The notes below the pieces were generated by a model. That model saw only the letters and a program-made list of their open reading frames with translations. It did not search any database and had not been told where the DNA came from. From Tipula vernalis (lineage: Eukaryota; Arthropoda; Insecta; Diptera; Tipulidae), in NCBI GenBank assembly GCA_958295665.1, contig OY282558.1, positions 68,994,789 through 69,058,788 on the forward strand: a stretch of DNA of 64,000 bases, read 5' to 3'. Position 1 is the stretch's first letter; each line of letters opens with the position of its first letter. Shown here piece by piece: positions 41,575 to 54,074 of the stretch. The position numbers and the translations under genes were made by a program.

Positions 41575-42943
41575 GTTTCAGACAGCGACGAGCACTTGCC
41601 AGTTTTGTTGGCACATTAGCCCATTATTTTTTTGGGATACTAGACGAAGAGTGGGGAAATAACTACGAATCCAAGATGCAGAAAGTTGAAGAAAATGAAA
41701 GGATATCTCCAACATAAACATGCAAATGACAAACTTCCAACTTGGATTAAGAATTATAACAAAAGCGGTAAACAAGCTAGCATCAGAAGTAGATCAACTA
41801 AAAACCGCTCAGCTATTCACAAATGTTGCCCTAAATACTGTGTAGTAGATTTACTACTCAACTAGCAAAACACTCAGAGGGAACTCCTAAATATCGTTAT
41901 TGACACACTCCAAGGAAAGATCAAGCGGCTCATTTTGATAACAGAATAACGTGACGGGCAGCTGGCTGTAATACATCAGAACACTCCCAGAACATTATAT
42001 CAATTCCTGGAAATAAGGCAGAAAATGAAATTGGCAATATCTTTAAGTTTATGTCTGCCAAATCTCTAGTAAGGACAGAAAATCGAATAATTGAAATTAA
42101 AATTCCTCTGGTTAATGATTAAAGGTATCAAGTCTATAAGGGTCTCTGGATACCTATGATCTTAGGCTTCTCTCCACCAACTGGACTGGAGATGATTATA
42201 TCTACATCAAGGCAGCGGCAACATATTTAGCGATTAATAATGAAAAAGGTGGATATTGTTCAATGTCGGAAACCGAATTCAACAAATGCCACAACATTCA
42301 AGAGCATGAATACTAGTGTCCAAATCAACTTGCGATAAACATGTCACAATCAAATGTATTCAAGTGCGAATTAAGCATCTTCGAGCAAAACATGGATCTA
42401 TCATTATTGCTAAGACTCCCATACAATGGGTAAAATTGCATGATTCAAACTCGTTAATCTACTAAATAGGAAGCTTAAACACCACAAGCATTAACTGGGT
42501 AACAAGAACCACCATAATGCAAATCGAAGGAACAGGGATTTTAACACTGTTATCAATATGCTTTATTAAGCATCAGCGAATAATAAAGGCAGGATATCAT
42601 ACTTCAATAAATTCCTTAAACTAACTTATTCCTGCCAATAACGAACATGTCGGAGCAAGTTATAAACGCTCGACAATCCGGAACCTTTCAACAAATTGAA
42701 GAATCCGAATCTAAACGGCTTAGTTTAAAGAATATTGATGAAATTGAGCAAGCAATTAAACACTTAAAATCACGGGAGGGTCTTCAATCAACAAAATTTA
42801 CGCAACAAGACGTATACATCAGTATAATTGTGTCTTATGGAAGAACACTATTTGCAGTAGCCGTAATAGCTGATTGGCGTAAATATGCAATTTTGCATAT
42901 ATCTTGTATATTGTGTACCCTACGACAAAATAAACAAATGTAA
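41575..42943 (+). pseudogene. Retroviral-type envelope-like gene of BEL-5, decayed
   Basis: The plus strand at about 41,578-41,640 reads FRQRRALASFVGTLAHYFFG, a furin-type RQRR followed by a hydrophobic stretch, which is the layout of the fusion-protein-like envelope genes of insect errantiviruses and some BEL elements. The frame is then broken repeatedly. The open frame 42,647-42,943 has a heptad-like acidic stretch, 'SESKRLSLKNIDEIEQAIKH', and then a hydrophobic segment 'ISIIVSYGRTLFAVAVIADW', consistent with a stalk and a membrane anchor. If intact it would act at the cell surface as a fusion protein; this copy has many stops and cannot be expressed as one protein. Assignment to BEL-5 is by position. 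Confidence 0.5.
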
Positions 42944-43011
42944 ATCCTTAAGCACAGTATGAACACAACTTAAATGATGCCTTTCAATGAAATCGTCCAC
43001 ATGCCACTGTT

Positions 43012-43510
43012 ATGTCAGGAGCTTCCTGCACCATATTAGGAAGAAACTTAGAAAGGCTCATTAAGTCTGAACACTTAAGAACATTTCCAATTGAGTCGAA
43101 AATTATTACAGCTGATGGAACGGAACAACCAGCCTTCGGGTATATCAACTTCCCACGTCCCATCTATTACCAAAGAATTGATTTTAATAATCGACTCGAT
43201 TAGTGAGTGTACATTAAAATCAAGGCAGAACATAAAAACTGAGAATGAAAGCCGTCGCTAATTTTAAAGCCTCTAATGAAAATTCTATCTGTTACCAAGA
43301 AGAATGCATATCCGCTTCCCGTGTTATTATTAGGATCCTGTGTTATTGTCAGATACATTCATTCATCGTCACGATTCGTAGTCCCAAATTAAAACCCGTT
43401 GTCGGCTATATCCGAAATTATGATACGTGCAAGGCCATAAAATCAGGAGGCGAAGATAAACCTCCGAAAGCAGTGGATTTTTTAGGACCACTGCTTCGTT
43501 CAAAATTATG
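43012..43510 (+). pseudogene. Ty3/gypsy-like protease and integrase scraps
   Basis: The frame 43,012-43,203 begins MSGASCTILGRNLERLI, like the retropepsin start 'DSGAS(C)(T/S)xLG' with the D lost, followed by 'ITADGTEQPAFGYINFP', a common continuation in insect gypsy-type elements. The frame 43,245-43,592 contains 'PPKAVDFLGPLLRSKLCN', resembling the integrase block 'P(W)xxxxxDFxGPLPRSKxGN'. The RT between them is missing. This is a deleted relic, distinct from the BEL lineages. Confidence 0.5.
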
Positions 43511-43514
43511 TAAC

Positions 43515-44020
43515 TGCTGCATTCTTGTCATTAATCGATGTGTTTTGTTCAATGTTTTACGCTCAATAGTTTTAACACAATTAGGTATTTAGGTGACTAA
43601 ACAGTTCCAATTACAGGCGAAGTACGTATGTGTGTGTCGAATAATAAATAAGAACTTCAAGAAATTTTGAAAAGTTCACATATTTTAATCCCCACTTTAC
43701 AAAATGGTGGGTTCCCTTTACAAGGTGGTTCTGGAATTGGAACCAGGTGAGCTGATTGAACAAATTCTTCTAAGCACACTTTCCAACTCCTGAACCAAAT
43801 GGTGCAAGAGGTGCCTAAATTTCCAATATTTTAAAATTAGCCATAAGATCTTTAAGATCTCTAAAACGTTGCCAATTTATTTGATAAATCTTGATTTAGT
43901 TGTGCCTTAACAAAATGTGGTTTTCCGAAAATCATCCCTATAACAATTACAAAAACTCGTCACTTTTATGCGTTAGGTGAGTTCTATGACCATTTCTGGT
44001 CACCATAGATTAAGCGCAAG
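43515..44020. other. No gene seen
   Basis: The sequence between the gypsy-like scraps and the MITE is probably more decayed transposon, but no domain or repeat is recognisable. Confidence 0.35.
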
Positions 44021-44026
44021 TAGGTA

Positions 44027-44239
44027 CACCCATCCCTCGATTTACGAAATCTCTTTTTACGAATTTTGGGAAAATTTACGAAAAATTCGGTTAACGAAAT
44101 TTCGATTTATCTGCAATTTTTTAGGACGAATTAATTCGTTAAGCGATGGATGGGTGTAAATCGAAATTTCGCTAATCTAATTTTTCGTATATTTTCAGAA
44201 AAATCGTAAAAAGAGATTTCGTAAAGCGAGGGATGGGTG
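44027..44239. mobile_element. 213-bp MITE-like inverted-repeat element
   Basis: Inverted ends 'CACCCATCCCTCG…TTTACGAAATCTCTTTTTACGA' (44,027-44,064) and their complement 'tcgtaaaaagagatttcgta…cgagggatgggtg' (about 44,202-44,239) are nearly perfect over about 38 bp. The outer flanks are TA (44,025-44,026 and 44,240-44,241), as for Tc1/mariner-type elements. An additional inner copy of the motif 'gcgatggatgggtgtaaatcg' lies at about 44,143. No protein is encoded. Confidence 0.8.
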
Positions 44240-44241
44240 TA

Positions 44242-46300
44242 AATACAAAATTGATAATGTATAAATTAGATTTTGGATTTCGGAAATATCCTATATAACA
44301 CATTTTGGCAAAAACGATAATTGGATGAGTTGTGGGGTTCTATGACCGATTCTAGTGTTGGAAGTCAAACGGCCGATTCTGGGGATCAAAATTATAGGAC
44401 ACAATTTCCAAAAATTCAAAACGAATGAAGCCTATGACTGTTGAAGTCATTCAATAAACAAACAATTTAAAAACGGATACGATTCTATTATATAAACTAT
44501 GTTTGTTGCAAACACGTTTTAATTAGCTACACGACACTAATTAAATTGTTAAAGTTATTACCCCACCAGCGAAGTGAATTTTTATACAAACATATGTATG
44601 TATATGTATATATGGTTTGTAAATTTAAATAATTAATTGCGGTGAGACATACTACACATATTTGCAATTAAATTGTAGCAATAAAATTGTAGAATACTTC
44701 CTCGCTCCTAAACCATGTGAACTTGTCTATAACGTATTAAACAAACGACTCACAGTCGATTACGCATACAATTCTTTAAAATCGTTTTGCACTCAGTATG
44801 CAACGTAATTTATTAACTGACTTTTCATTACCGCATTCATCTTATCCATCCTTGTGCGTGTATAGGTAGGTATGTTAAGCACATTATTTATTTATCTACA
44901 TAAATTACATAAGTCAGTAATGTCTGCACACACATATTATGGTATGCATTGAGAGTGTCGTCATCGATACATATATCACCCGCGTAAAACTGATGCAAAT
45001 ATTTAACCCAAATTACGATAACACAATGGGATTATAATTGAAAATACAACAACAACAACAACAATAAGTACAAAATAATTTAATGCGCAAGAAGGATAAA
45101 TCGACATAAAAAAAAATAAATTTGCGATATTTTGCGCGCCAATCAAGGTCGCGGATGTCGTAAGATCCCACAACACTTTTTATTGTTTGCATTTTGTACT
45201 CATCATCATCATCAACGTAATATTGATGATCATTGATCGTTTTGTATGTTTGATGTGATCATCAAACCGTTCTAGTTTTTTTTATTATTGTTAAATTGTT
45301 GTTGTTTTATTTTATATAATAAGCCGTTTAAATTACTTTATTATGTCGAGCATATAACCACACAAATATTTCGCTAGACAAATATTTGTTTAAGCTCAAA
45401 ATCAATGCTACTCGTTTTATACAACAACAAAAAAATTGTTAATCGTTTTTAATGCCAAGAAGCAGCATTCAAATTTTCAATAATTTGAGACGATTGTATA
45501 ATATGGTCGAGATAGGATTAGCATTTGGCGGTATAGCAGTAGCGTTTAGCTAGGTGAATAGTCTAGACTACTATCGGTATTTACTTATTAATTCATTAGA
45601 ATTTAAATTAAATCCCGAAAGTTTATTTAAAATTTACAAATAAAGCTATTCAGTTTGTCCTTAGTCCTATATATGAGACAAACCGGAGGAAAAATTAGAC
45701 CGAATAAATTTGGCTCAGCAAATACGTGGAAGAAACACAACATAACTGTCAAAGGATGTATTTTATTAGCATTTCCATTAGTAGATCCCCACATGTCATC
45801 TTGAGAGACTTTGGTTTTTGCTGCTATATTAAATAAAAGAATGGATTTCGTTTGAGTGTGGCGGAACAGTCACCATTTCTCTTACACATTACTTCTTACA
45901 TCTGGTCAAGGGACTGAATCTAATAGATTGACGTTAGGCCACTGAATTGTGTAATTGCAACACATGTAAATATATTCGGATGCCTCTTTTCCGGGTTATA
46001 TAATCTGCAACGGTTTATAGGGGTCGCTGGTATGTAATATTATAGCTGAAGAGATTTTAGCCGATCTCATCCCAGTAAATGCATCTGAAGTACACTAGTA
46101 AGTAAGTACACCGAATTCGCGTTTTACAAAGTGAGACATTTCCCCAGTGTAAAAAAGTTGGGTAGAAAGAACCGTGTAAAAACAGGTTTAGGGGTATTTT
46201 AAGTTTAGAGAATAATCAAGAAGTTCTGAAATATTTTATTAAGATTTAAGCAACTGTTCAACGGTAGTTGGCCATTTGCCAAATACAATTTTTGGTTTTA
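44242..46300. other. No gene seen; AT-rich with simple repeats
   Basis: A CAA repeat lies at about 45,046-45,065 and CATCATCATCATC at about 45,203-45,215. The last part (from about 45,700) may belong to the 3' end of BEL-6 on the minus strand but shows no recognisable motif. Confidence 0.4.
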
Positions 46301-46329
46301 TCTTTGTTTGCTTGGGCAGCGTTGCTTTC

Positions 46330-47924
46330 TTTATTCGATGATATGGCCTAGTCTCCATTTAAGTGGTTGTATAAAGACCATCGTTGATAATTACTCCTTT
46401 GACCAACGACTCCAAAAATGTCCATGCAATTGTTGTACCACATTATGCCATAGTGAAGAATTTTCTCAACTGACATATTGGGTTCGAATCGTTGAGACGA
46501 TTGTAGATCTGCTGGGTCCAAGGAGAATGATATAATTGGCCTTGAATTCAAGATAGCATAAGTTCTTCGTAAGTGAGTAGGTGCGCTAGATAGGACGAAA
46601 TGCAATTCAATTTCATCAGAAGGGCATAACTTAAGCGTTTCAAAACACCAATGAAAGAAGCTGCCGTGAGCAAGCCAAACAAACCCGACGATGTATGTTT
46701 CTGTAAGTTACTTTTCTCTTATTCGGTTAAACACGTAAAATGGTCCAGGATAGTCCAGCCCAGTTTTGTAAAATGGGAGTGCAGCCGTTAGACGCTCATA
46801 GGACAAATCGCCCTTTTATTGCGAAAATTCTTGTGAACAGATTCTTGAGCATTTTAAGGCCTTCTCGAATCAATTTATTGGATTATCTGGAAAGGCGGAA
46901 TTCAAGAGAAAATTTGGAACGCCGCATAATCCTGATTATGGAGGTAATCCCTAACTCCTGTTCGCTGGTTGCCAACACTCTCATGTTGTTGAGATATCGC
47001 ATCACATAGGCTATGATATTTTGTACAGATGAGAAACTGTTTCGATACTTTATGCATTTTGCTATGATGTTTGAATCATAACCTGTTACGGATAGAATGG
47101 CGGCTTATTTCGGTAGTGTTTTGGTTGTCCATGAAGAGATTACATGTTAGTCTTCTCCGTCTGAGAGTTGTTGAATCTTGAACACTGTTTGTTATCAATA
47201 TGCGGTGGACCAATAAGCCAATACTATTAATATTGATCTTCAAAGTTGGAATCATATGTCCAGCTAATTGGGCTACTAGAAGTAGGGACAAAGGAGCCAG
47301 CTCCAACTTTGGAATAGTTAACTTACTTCTGTATTTTGAAGCCACTCTTGTTTAAGAATAAAAAGGCGATGTAAAAATAGAACCATTCGATGCCATACTC
47401 TTACATAAATTGCGGACCACCATTGGTAGATTGGCTAGAATCTTCAAAGAAATGGAGTGGAACAGTCGATGTATGTTTGACTGCATTACGATACTTTTAC
47501 CACCGTGAAAATAGCTAAAATGTTTTATTGTAGTGATAACATCAAATAAAAAATGCGCGGGATATCTGAGAGTATTTTATGTCGTTTTATCTGACAATGG
47601 TTAGTTGTTTCGGTTACATTAAAGCTAAGTCAAAACATCTTAATGCAAACGCTATCTTTAATATGTAGAAGGTTTCCTGATGCTCCTGCGGTATCTCAGT
47701 CCATATTTCTTCGTTGCTAGAGCAGAATTTTCGAAATTCCATTTCGGCCAGGAACCACTTTGTTACCAAATATGGGTCATTGGCATGAATGAATTGTGTT
47801 CTTTGATCACGCAGTGATGCGGAAGATAATAGTGATTTTGTGTGATTATTGCAGGTCAGGTTGAATAAGCTCCATGTGTCCTAACTTGAGATATTCTTCC
47901 ATGAACATTGTGTATACTAGCTTC
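46330..47924 (-). pseudogene. BEL-6 pol remnants, left part
   Basis: Minus-strand scraps of a BEL/Pao pol lie in the right order. 47,924-47,840 reads 'MFMEEYLKLGHMELIQPDLQ', the segment before RT. 47,345-47,076 reads 'SKYRSKLTIPKLELAPLSLLLVAQLAGHM', the RNase H 'SKxRVAPxxxxxIPRLEL' block. Near 46,770 'PILQNWAGLSWTI' corresponds to the integrase 'P(F)xKTGLDYAGP' block. 46,605-46,460 reads 'AILNSRPIISFSLDPADLQ', the integrase C-terminal block. RT itself is mostly lost. Frame changes and stops are frequent. The right end abuts the hAT-type insertion and continues beyond it. Confidence 0.65.
47917..47924. repeat. hAT target-site duplication, left (CTAGCTTC)
   Basis: CTAGCTTC here and at 51,780-51,787, immediately outside the CAGTGTTGTG ends. 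Eight bases is the hAT target duplication length. Confidence 0.93.
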
Positions 47925-50900
47925 CAGTGTTGTGCACGTAAATTACATTACGTAATTTACACTATTATTTACGTGTAAATAATTGTATTCTTTACCTGAA
48001 ATTTTTTACGTTACAAAGTAAAAAATTGTAAATAATTAGCGACATCTGTGCAAAATGTGACATTTAAATGAAAAAAACAGAATTAAAAAATTTTATTTCG
48101 ATATTACAACCATTTCACAGCTCTATCAATTGAAATTAATTTGAATGTAGATTGTACGATGTGTTTTAAATAAAATGTTTAAAATATGCTGACCAAACGC
48201 ATTTTATTTAACAAAAAGCGGAATAATTTATTCTGTTTTTATGTATTAAAATTGTATCTATTCGAAAATGTTATTAAAAAAATAATTTCTCTATTTACAT
48301 ACATAGTTCAAATAATTATAATTTATTCTGCGCCATCTCACACGTAGGTACCATACTATTTGATTTATAAAATTTGACTGGGTATGTTTTACTTTTAACT
48401 TTCACCACCGCAATTATGTTAGATTGTCAAAAAAAATTTATTTTGTAAAATATTAAAACTATCTATCTATAGCATTCACAGTTGGTATTAATTACGGCAA
48501 CTACTACAAGTCCAAGCGAGCTTGCCAGAAGTAATCGATTCCTATAATGCCTATAAATATATGGCCACCATTTTGCAATTGGTATTCTAACAGCTACGTT
48601 CTCGAAAGCGATAAGTAATTTAATTGGATCACGCATCATTCTTTATCAAGGCTCAACTTTGTTACAATAATATCATGGCAGGGGCAGCGAAATGCAATCA
48701 TAACTGTGGTAACCAGTTGGTTTTTGGTACGGTTCTTTGAAAGCAATCGCACAAATTAATTCGGTCACATTTATGAAATATCCGATGGTGATAAGTTTAG
48801 CTTGTCTATGAATTAAATTGACGTGCACGTGCGCGTCTAATTTCCGTCCATTTAATTATTTCATCTGGTGTACCTGTTTCGGTTTCGTTTCGTATTTTAG
48901 GAGGTCTTATCATGATGTTTGAGATAAATCCAATTTTTTCATCATCCAGTATAATTCTATGTTTGATCCAAGTTTTACAGTTTCAATTCTATGTTTGATT
49001 CCTAGCATTACACATTTTCTCGCCCGCATCGCAAAGTACGCACTGGGGAATGATATCGCAGGCACTTATGTTCCATCATGTGCGAAAATATTTAATTATG
49101 TTGAAATCCGATTTAGTGATTTTTCGGGTTTACCTGTAGTGTGGCAGGTGGCAGCATCAGGTTAAGCTAATCGCGTTTTTTTGCATAGAGTACTTGAACA
49201 AGTTTAGCTAAATCGGAATTATTCCACATACCTTCGAGTAATATTCGAGAATTAATCGTATCACACCTTTTCCTTTCAAACTAATGTCGCCGAATTCGTT
49301 TCATCTCATATTTTAGAGGTGCAGATTTATTTCAGGAACACTGGAGTTTTGTAAGAATGAGTTCAAACCGATTTATCTCCAAACAGAGACATTTAAACAA
49401 TAAAGATGCTCGAAAATCCTTATTTAGGGTCGAAAACTGCAAAAAAAGGTCGTGGGTGGAATAAATCCGATTCAGTTCAAGCACTCTATGAATGAATATT
49501 CACAAATTCACAAGCTTAGTGAAATTTGGAGTTCAGGGTAAGACTATGTATGTTCGAAAAAAAAAATTTAATCGGCCAGAATTTCTGATAAAATTTTCGG
49601 TGGAGAAAAATTTCCACTCCACCGGAACTCATGATAGGGAACTACGTAAAATCTCTCAAAGACGGAATCTGATTATCGCGGAAACTCGTCAGACACGGAA
49701 ATGCCTGTTTTAAAAAAGTCCCTTTGAACCTAATTTCATAGCAAAATAACCTTTTATCGCGGAATCTTGCGAGACGCGGAGAGCAAAAATTTGAAAGAAT
49801 AACTCTCCAAAGGTGGAATTTTAGCCAACTTTGTATAGGTTAATAAACAAATATAAATAATAAAAATGCCTAAACTTGGAAATGTCGGAATCAAATGTGT
49901 GTTTGAAACGATATTTCATTAAAAAAAACGGGAGAACAATATGTAATTTTAGTTTAAAAGATAAATACATAAAAAAAATTAAAAAAAAATCAATATCAGA
50001 CAAACATGTGTGTATTTTAAATGGAGCAAAACAAATACATAACCTATAAAGGGTTATACAAATTGAAAGTTTCACAAAATCTATCCATATATAATTGGTA
50101 TATAGTATTCAAATATTGAACAAATATTTTTCCATTTATTCATACATTTTGGTTTTCAAACCCCTGAAACCCGGAACCCGGAAAATTTTGTCGGTCACTT
50201 GAAATTCCGTCTTTGAGAGATTTTACTGATCTATTCGTTCCTTCATGGAAATTATATAAATATTATTTTTATTACTAGCGATCATCACAAAATGTGACTA
50301 CTATGGAGCTTCTTTACTGAAGCGGAGTACAAATTTTAAGACAAACTGAAATTTTATCAATTCTTCGAAAAATCTATTTTCATAAAAAATGATAAATGTT
50401 TTAACTCCACCAATAGGACAAATAATCAGCCCGGACAAATATCAACCCATTTACCAATTTGTCTGACCAATTTGAATTTCGATCACTTTGAAATTTATAC
50501 AGCCAGTGATGTAGTTGAAAGGGAGTAAGTATGCAAATTATTCAAAACACAAAAAAAAATCTTAATTTTTTTTTTTTGTATGGAGGGCCCTTAACCCCGG
50601 CGTCCTATCTCTGTGAAAATTTAATAGAAAGTGTTGTCATCGAACCTAGGAAGGTGTGCAAATTTTCAAGCCTCTAGCTCTAGTCTAAGTGGGTTAAACA
50701 TAGCACAATGCTAGTTGCGGATAAATAAAATAATGCGGCTGATTTCATATAAAGGTTATAAAAACGGAACGAACGTCTCTTTTGGAAGAATCTTTTGGGG
50801 AGAATTCTTTTTGGGAGAATGATCCTTCCGATTTAAATTCTCTTTCGGCACAATATGTTTATTCATGTACAATAGGTAATTCCAATGCCAATCACAATCA

Positions 50901-51779
50901 CTTCCATCCATAGTATCACTGCTACATCGTTTCTTATTTACTGTCACTGTCAAAGTGTCAGTAATAATGATTATATATTTTATGCAGTTTAATGATTCTA
51001 GGAAATCATGTATCCGGTCAAATCAAGCAAAAATGCACAAAACAATTGCAATCGTACAATTGCCCAAGATCGTTATGCCATGCGGCCAACATAATATAAT
51101 GCCCGTATTTCTGTGAAATAATTTACATTATCCGAAATACTTTTGAGTAGAAGCGGGCGAATTTCTGTCAATATACACAAAAATTGCGGCGGGTTTAGTA
51201 AACAGCAATTGCACTCTTAAAAATATTTTTTGATTTATTTGCTAAAACTAACCACAGATGGCATTGCGATAAATTCTACCGTGAATATATACCTACCTAC
51301 TACAAAAATTATTATCTGGTAAAGCATAATTAACTAATCAAATCATTAATCAATGATTTTATGTGCATATTTCTATTAAAGGAATCTTATTTTTGATTTG
51401 AAAAATGATAAAAATGGAATTGTACACGCATATTCCCAACTGTGGTGAAATTAGTTTAATCACGACTGATTATTCATGTTGGTTTGTTGAACATATGCAA
51501 TATTCATTATGATAATTTAATTAATTAATAATTATAAATGTTGCATTGTTACATATTTTATTTTGATTATAATTTTCGTTAAAATCGATTGAACATTTTT
51601 AGAGAGGTTTGAGTATGTGATTGGTACTAGTATTTCATAATTCTTTTAGATGGCATCACTTTTAATATTTTTTACATTTATTACAATATTTTACATTAAT
51701 TACAATTTTTACCGTATTTTACAATTTTTTACGTAATGTATGTAAAAAATTATTTTTTACGCGTAATTGCACAACACTG
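47925..51779. mobile_element. hAT-type DNA element, 3,855 bp, non-autonomous
   Basis: Its ends are CAGTGTTGTGCACGTAAATT at the left and the complement of CAGTGTTGTGCAATTACGCG at the right: 12 perfect bases (CAGTGTTGTGCA), with the hAT-type CA-G start and 8-bp duplication CTAGCTTC. Both subterminal regions are rich in GTAAA/TTTAC words (for example 47,935-48,040 and 51,660-51,770), probably transposase-binding repeats. Inside there are only short AT-rich open frames (the longest about 84 codons) and none resembles a hAT transposase, so it would depend on an enzyme from elsewhere. It may contain further insertions that I cannot delimit. Confidence 0.88.
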
Positions 51780-51787
51780 CTAGCTTC
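51780..51787. repeat. hAT target-site duplication, right (CTAGCTTC)
   Basis: Second copy of the 8-bp duplication at 47,917-47,924; BEL-6 sequence resumes immediately after it. Confidence 0.93.
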
Positions 51788-53010
51788 CGTTAAAGATTTT
51801 TATTTAAATTTCTTTTGCATGAAATCGATGTTTCCACGGGGACGTTTTGAAAGGCGTAGGGACTATAGGGATACAACATGACCATATAGTATTTCATGAA
51901 ATGCTCTTCAACCAATTTTGGTTGCTGCTTCAATACCTTTAACATGAAAGAATTTCTCGAGCTGGTGTTTTAGATTAAACCTGATTGATATTTGGAACCC
52001 GAAATGAGTTAACATCCGAAAACGGAACTTTCAACTGCAATTCAGCCGAGTATTTTATTGTGTAGAAGAGGTTGTTATGAGCTAATGAAATTTGAACCAA
52101 AAATACTAAGATTCAACTAATGAAATTCAGTGTTGTATTTCCGATTCTTCTAAAATTGATTTTGATATTGATAACGCTAGGATCCGAATTGTAAAGCCAA
52201 GGCATCTGTTACCAAATTAATTTGCGAGCTACTATCAGAAAGGGCTCGACATAAAAGTGTGTTTAAATGTGGCTTCAGTGTTAGGGGCACTAGTTGATAT
52301 TTGGATTGATGTCAGAGTGAGTGAAATCTTTCATTACAGTATGGTGAATCACAAGTACTAGATCGAATGAGCAAGCTGCTGGCCTCTTAGTAGATAGACA
52401 TCTTCTACACCCAGCGTTGATCGGTGTTTTTTGGAAAATAGTCACACTGGAACCGTTGTTTATTATTCGAAGTACTAAATGCTATGAATATTTAAAACTT
52501 GGGCCTACTCTCAACGGTTGAACCATATAGTCTCACAACGCTCTCAAATCTATTAGAGGAAGCCCTGAAGTTTCTACGTTTAATTTTGAATTTATTACAA
52601 GTGGTGATTTTACCTCAAGTGGCCTTAAATTGGAATTAAAAGTATCGATCAACATTTTTGGCTTTACAGGAATCGGTTTATCAATAGCTTTCGCTGAAAT
52701 GTGTATGTTGTTTGCAAATTAATTTTCTGTTTTCGAAGCGAATTTTAAGTAGATCTCCCGCTACGTCAGAATTGGCTTCGGAATTACGAAGATCCTGAAA
52801 TTTATCAATGGGATCGTACGCATTATTTTTGTGAATGAGACCATCGAATGTTAAAATTTTTGGATGTTCTACGGGATAATGTGGTTTCTGGTCGCTGGTT
52901 TTAGTACAAAGAACAATTCTTCGCGATCCGCCATTTTATACGGCTAAAGAATTGAAATAATCAATCGTACGAGAAATAAGATTATTCACGCTGAATATAT
53001 CCTTCTGTCA
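51788..53010 (-). pseudogene. BEL-6 gag and protease remnants, right part
   Basis: The minus strand reads, from right to left, capsid scraps near 52,870-52,730 ('LTFDGLIHKNNAYDPIDKF' with the DUF1759-type pattern), a protease scrap near 52,255-52,190 ('LCRALSDSSSQINLVTDAL', DSS in place of DSG) and the pre-RT linker at 51,930-51,790 ('LVEEHFMKYYMVMLYPY'). Together with 46,330-47,924 this is one BEL/Pao element cut by the hAT insertion. Its LTRs were not identified. The gag looks like a different BEL lineage from BEL-1/BEL-4. Confidence 0.6.
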
Positions 53011-53014
53011 CAAA

Positions 53015-54070
53015 ATACCCCAACGCTGGGACTTTTTGAGTATTGTGAATCTGATTTGCAAAGCTTTTGTGCACAAAATGTTTAACAACCATTATTAGCA
53101 AATGCGGCTGTTTCAGGAATACTTTCATGAATAGCAAAACAGTAAGACAGATACAACTAACCCACCTGCCACGGAATTAATTTGTAGGAATTTTACAGTA
53201 TCCTCAAAACGAAAGCAGAAAAAATCAGACCCAGAGCAGAGAAGGTCAAAAAGAATCGTAATGAACAATTCCGATAAAATAGAGACGCCAATTGCTGGTC
53301 TGCTGATTCCAGCTGACGGGGAAATCAGAGATGGTTGGGAAAGATAGTCCAACCAAGGCGTTGGCTCTTTGCCACGCGAGTACATTACCCTGCGCCAGAG
53401 GAACACTTTTCAACATCCAATGATGACGTATTTGTACAAAAAAACAGCATGTCATGGAGTGAACTACGAGTTCGTATCATAGTGTGCAGTTAACAATAGA
53501 ATTCTGTTTGTTAAATTTGGGAACCTTTTTACCGAGGAAAAAAATGCCAGCTAAAAGTATGGACGGAAATCGAGCATCAACGGGCAGATCCCCATGGTCT
53601 AGTACATTCTTTTCGAATCTCTCCTCGAAACTTCTCAAATCATCAATCTATATTCCAGCTGGAAAATGTAATTAATTTTAATTAATTTCACCAGTTGCAT
53701 AACTTCTTCAAATGTCAAAGGCTTTAGCGTTTATATGAGTTGCCGTATACCTCTTCAATCGCCCATTTGTTCGACTTTTACTTAAGCAAGATAGATTTAA
53801 ACGTAGCATTATGCTCCAACTCTTACGTTTTTCTTATATAAACATTTTTATGATCTGTTGATAAGATGACTTTGAGATATTAGCACAGTGCTTTTTTTTT
53901 AATGACCAGTGATAAGACATTTTCTTCCCCTTCAGAATAAACGTATAACCGCCTGTCATCTATTTCTCAAAAAAGCTCTTTCCTTTTGTGTCCATTTTTA
54001 ACCGGGATCAGATCAAAATTTATGGGTGGAGCAACAAAAACATTTGATCCAAAATTGATGTTGGATCACA
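53015..54070. other. No gene recognised; probably decayed BEL-6 5' region
   Basis: Several 60-90-codon frames on both strands have no recognisable domain. It lies where the gag N-terminus and 5' LTR of BEL-6 would be, but I cannot confirm these. Confidence 0.35.
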
Positions 54071-54074
54071 AATA

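Noticed and set aside
45046..45215. CAA and CAT triplet repeats as coding homopolymer tracts
   Set aside because: They are embedded in AT-rich sequence without a surrounding open frame; simple microsatellites.
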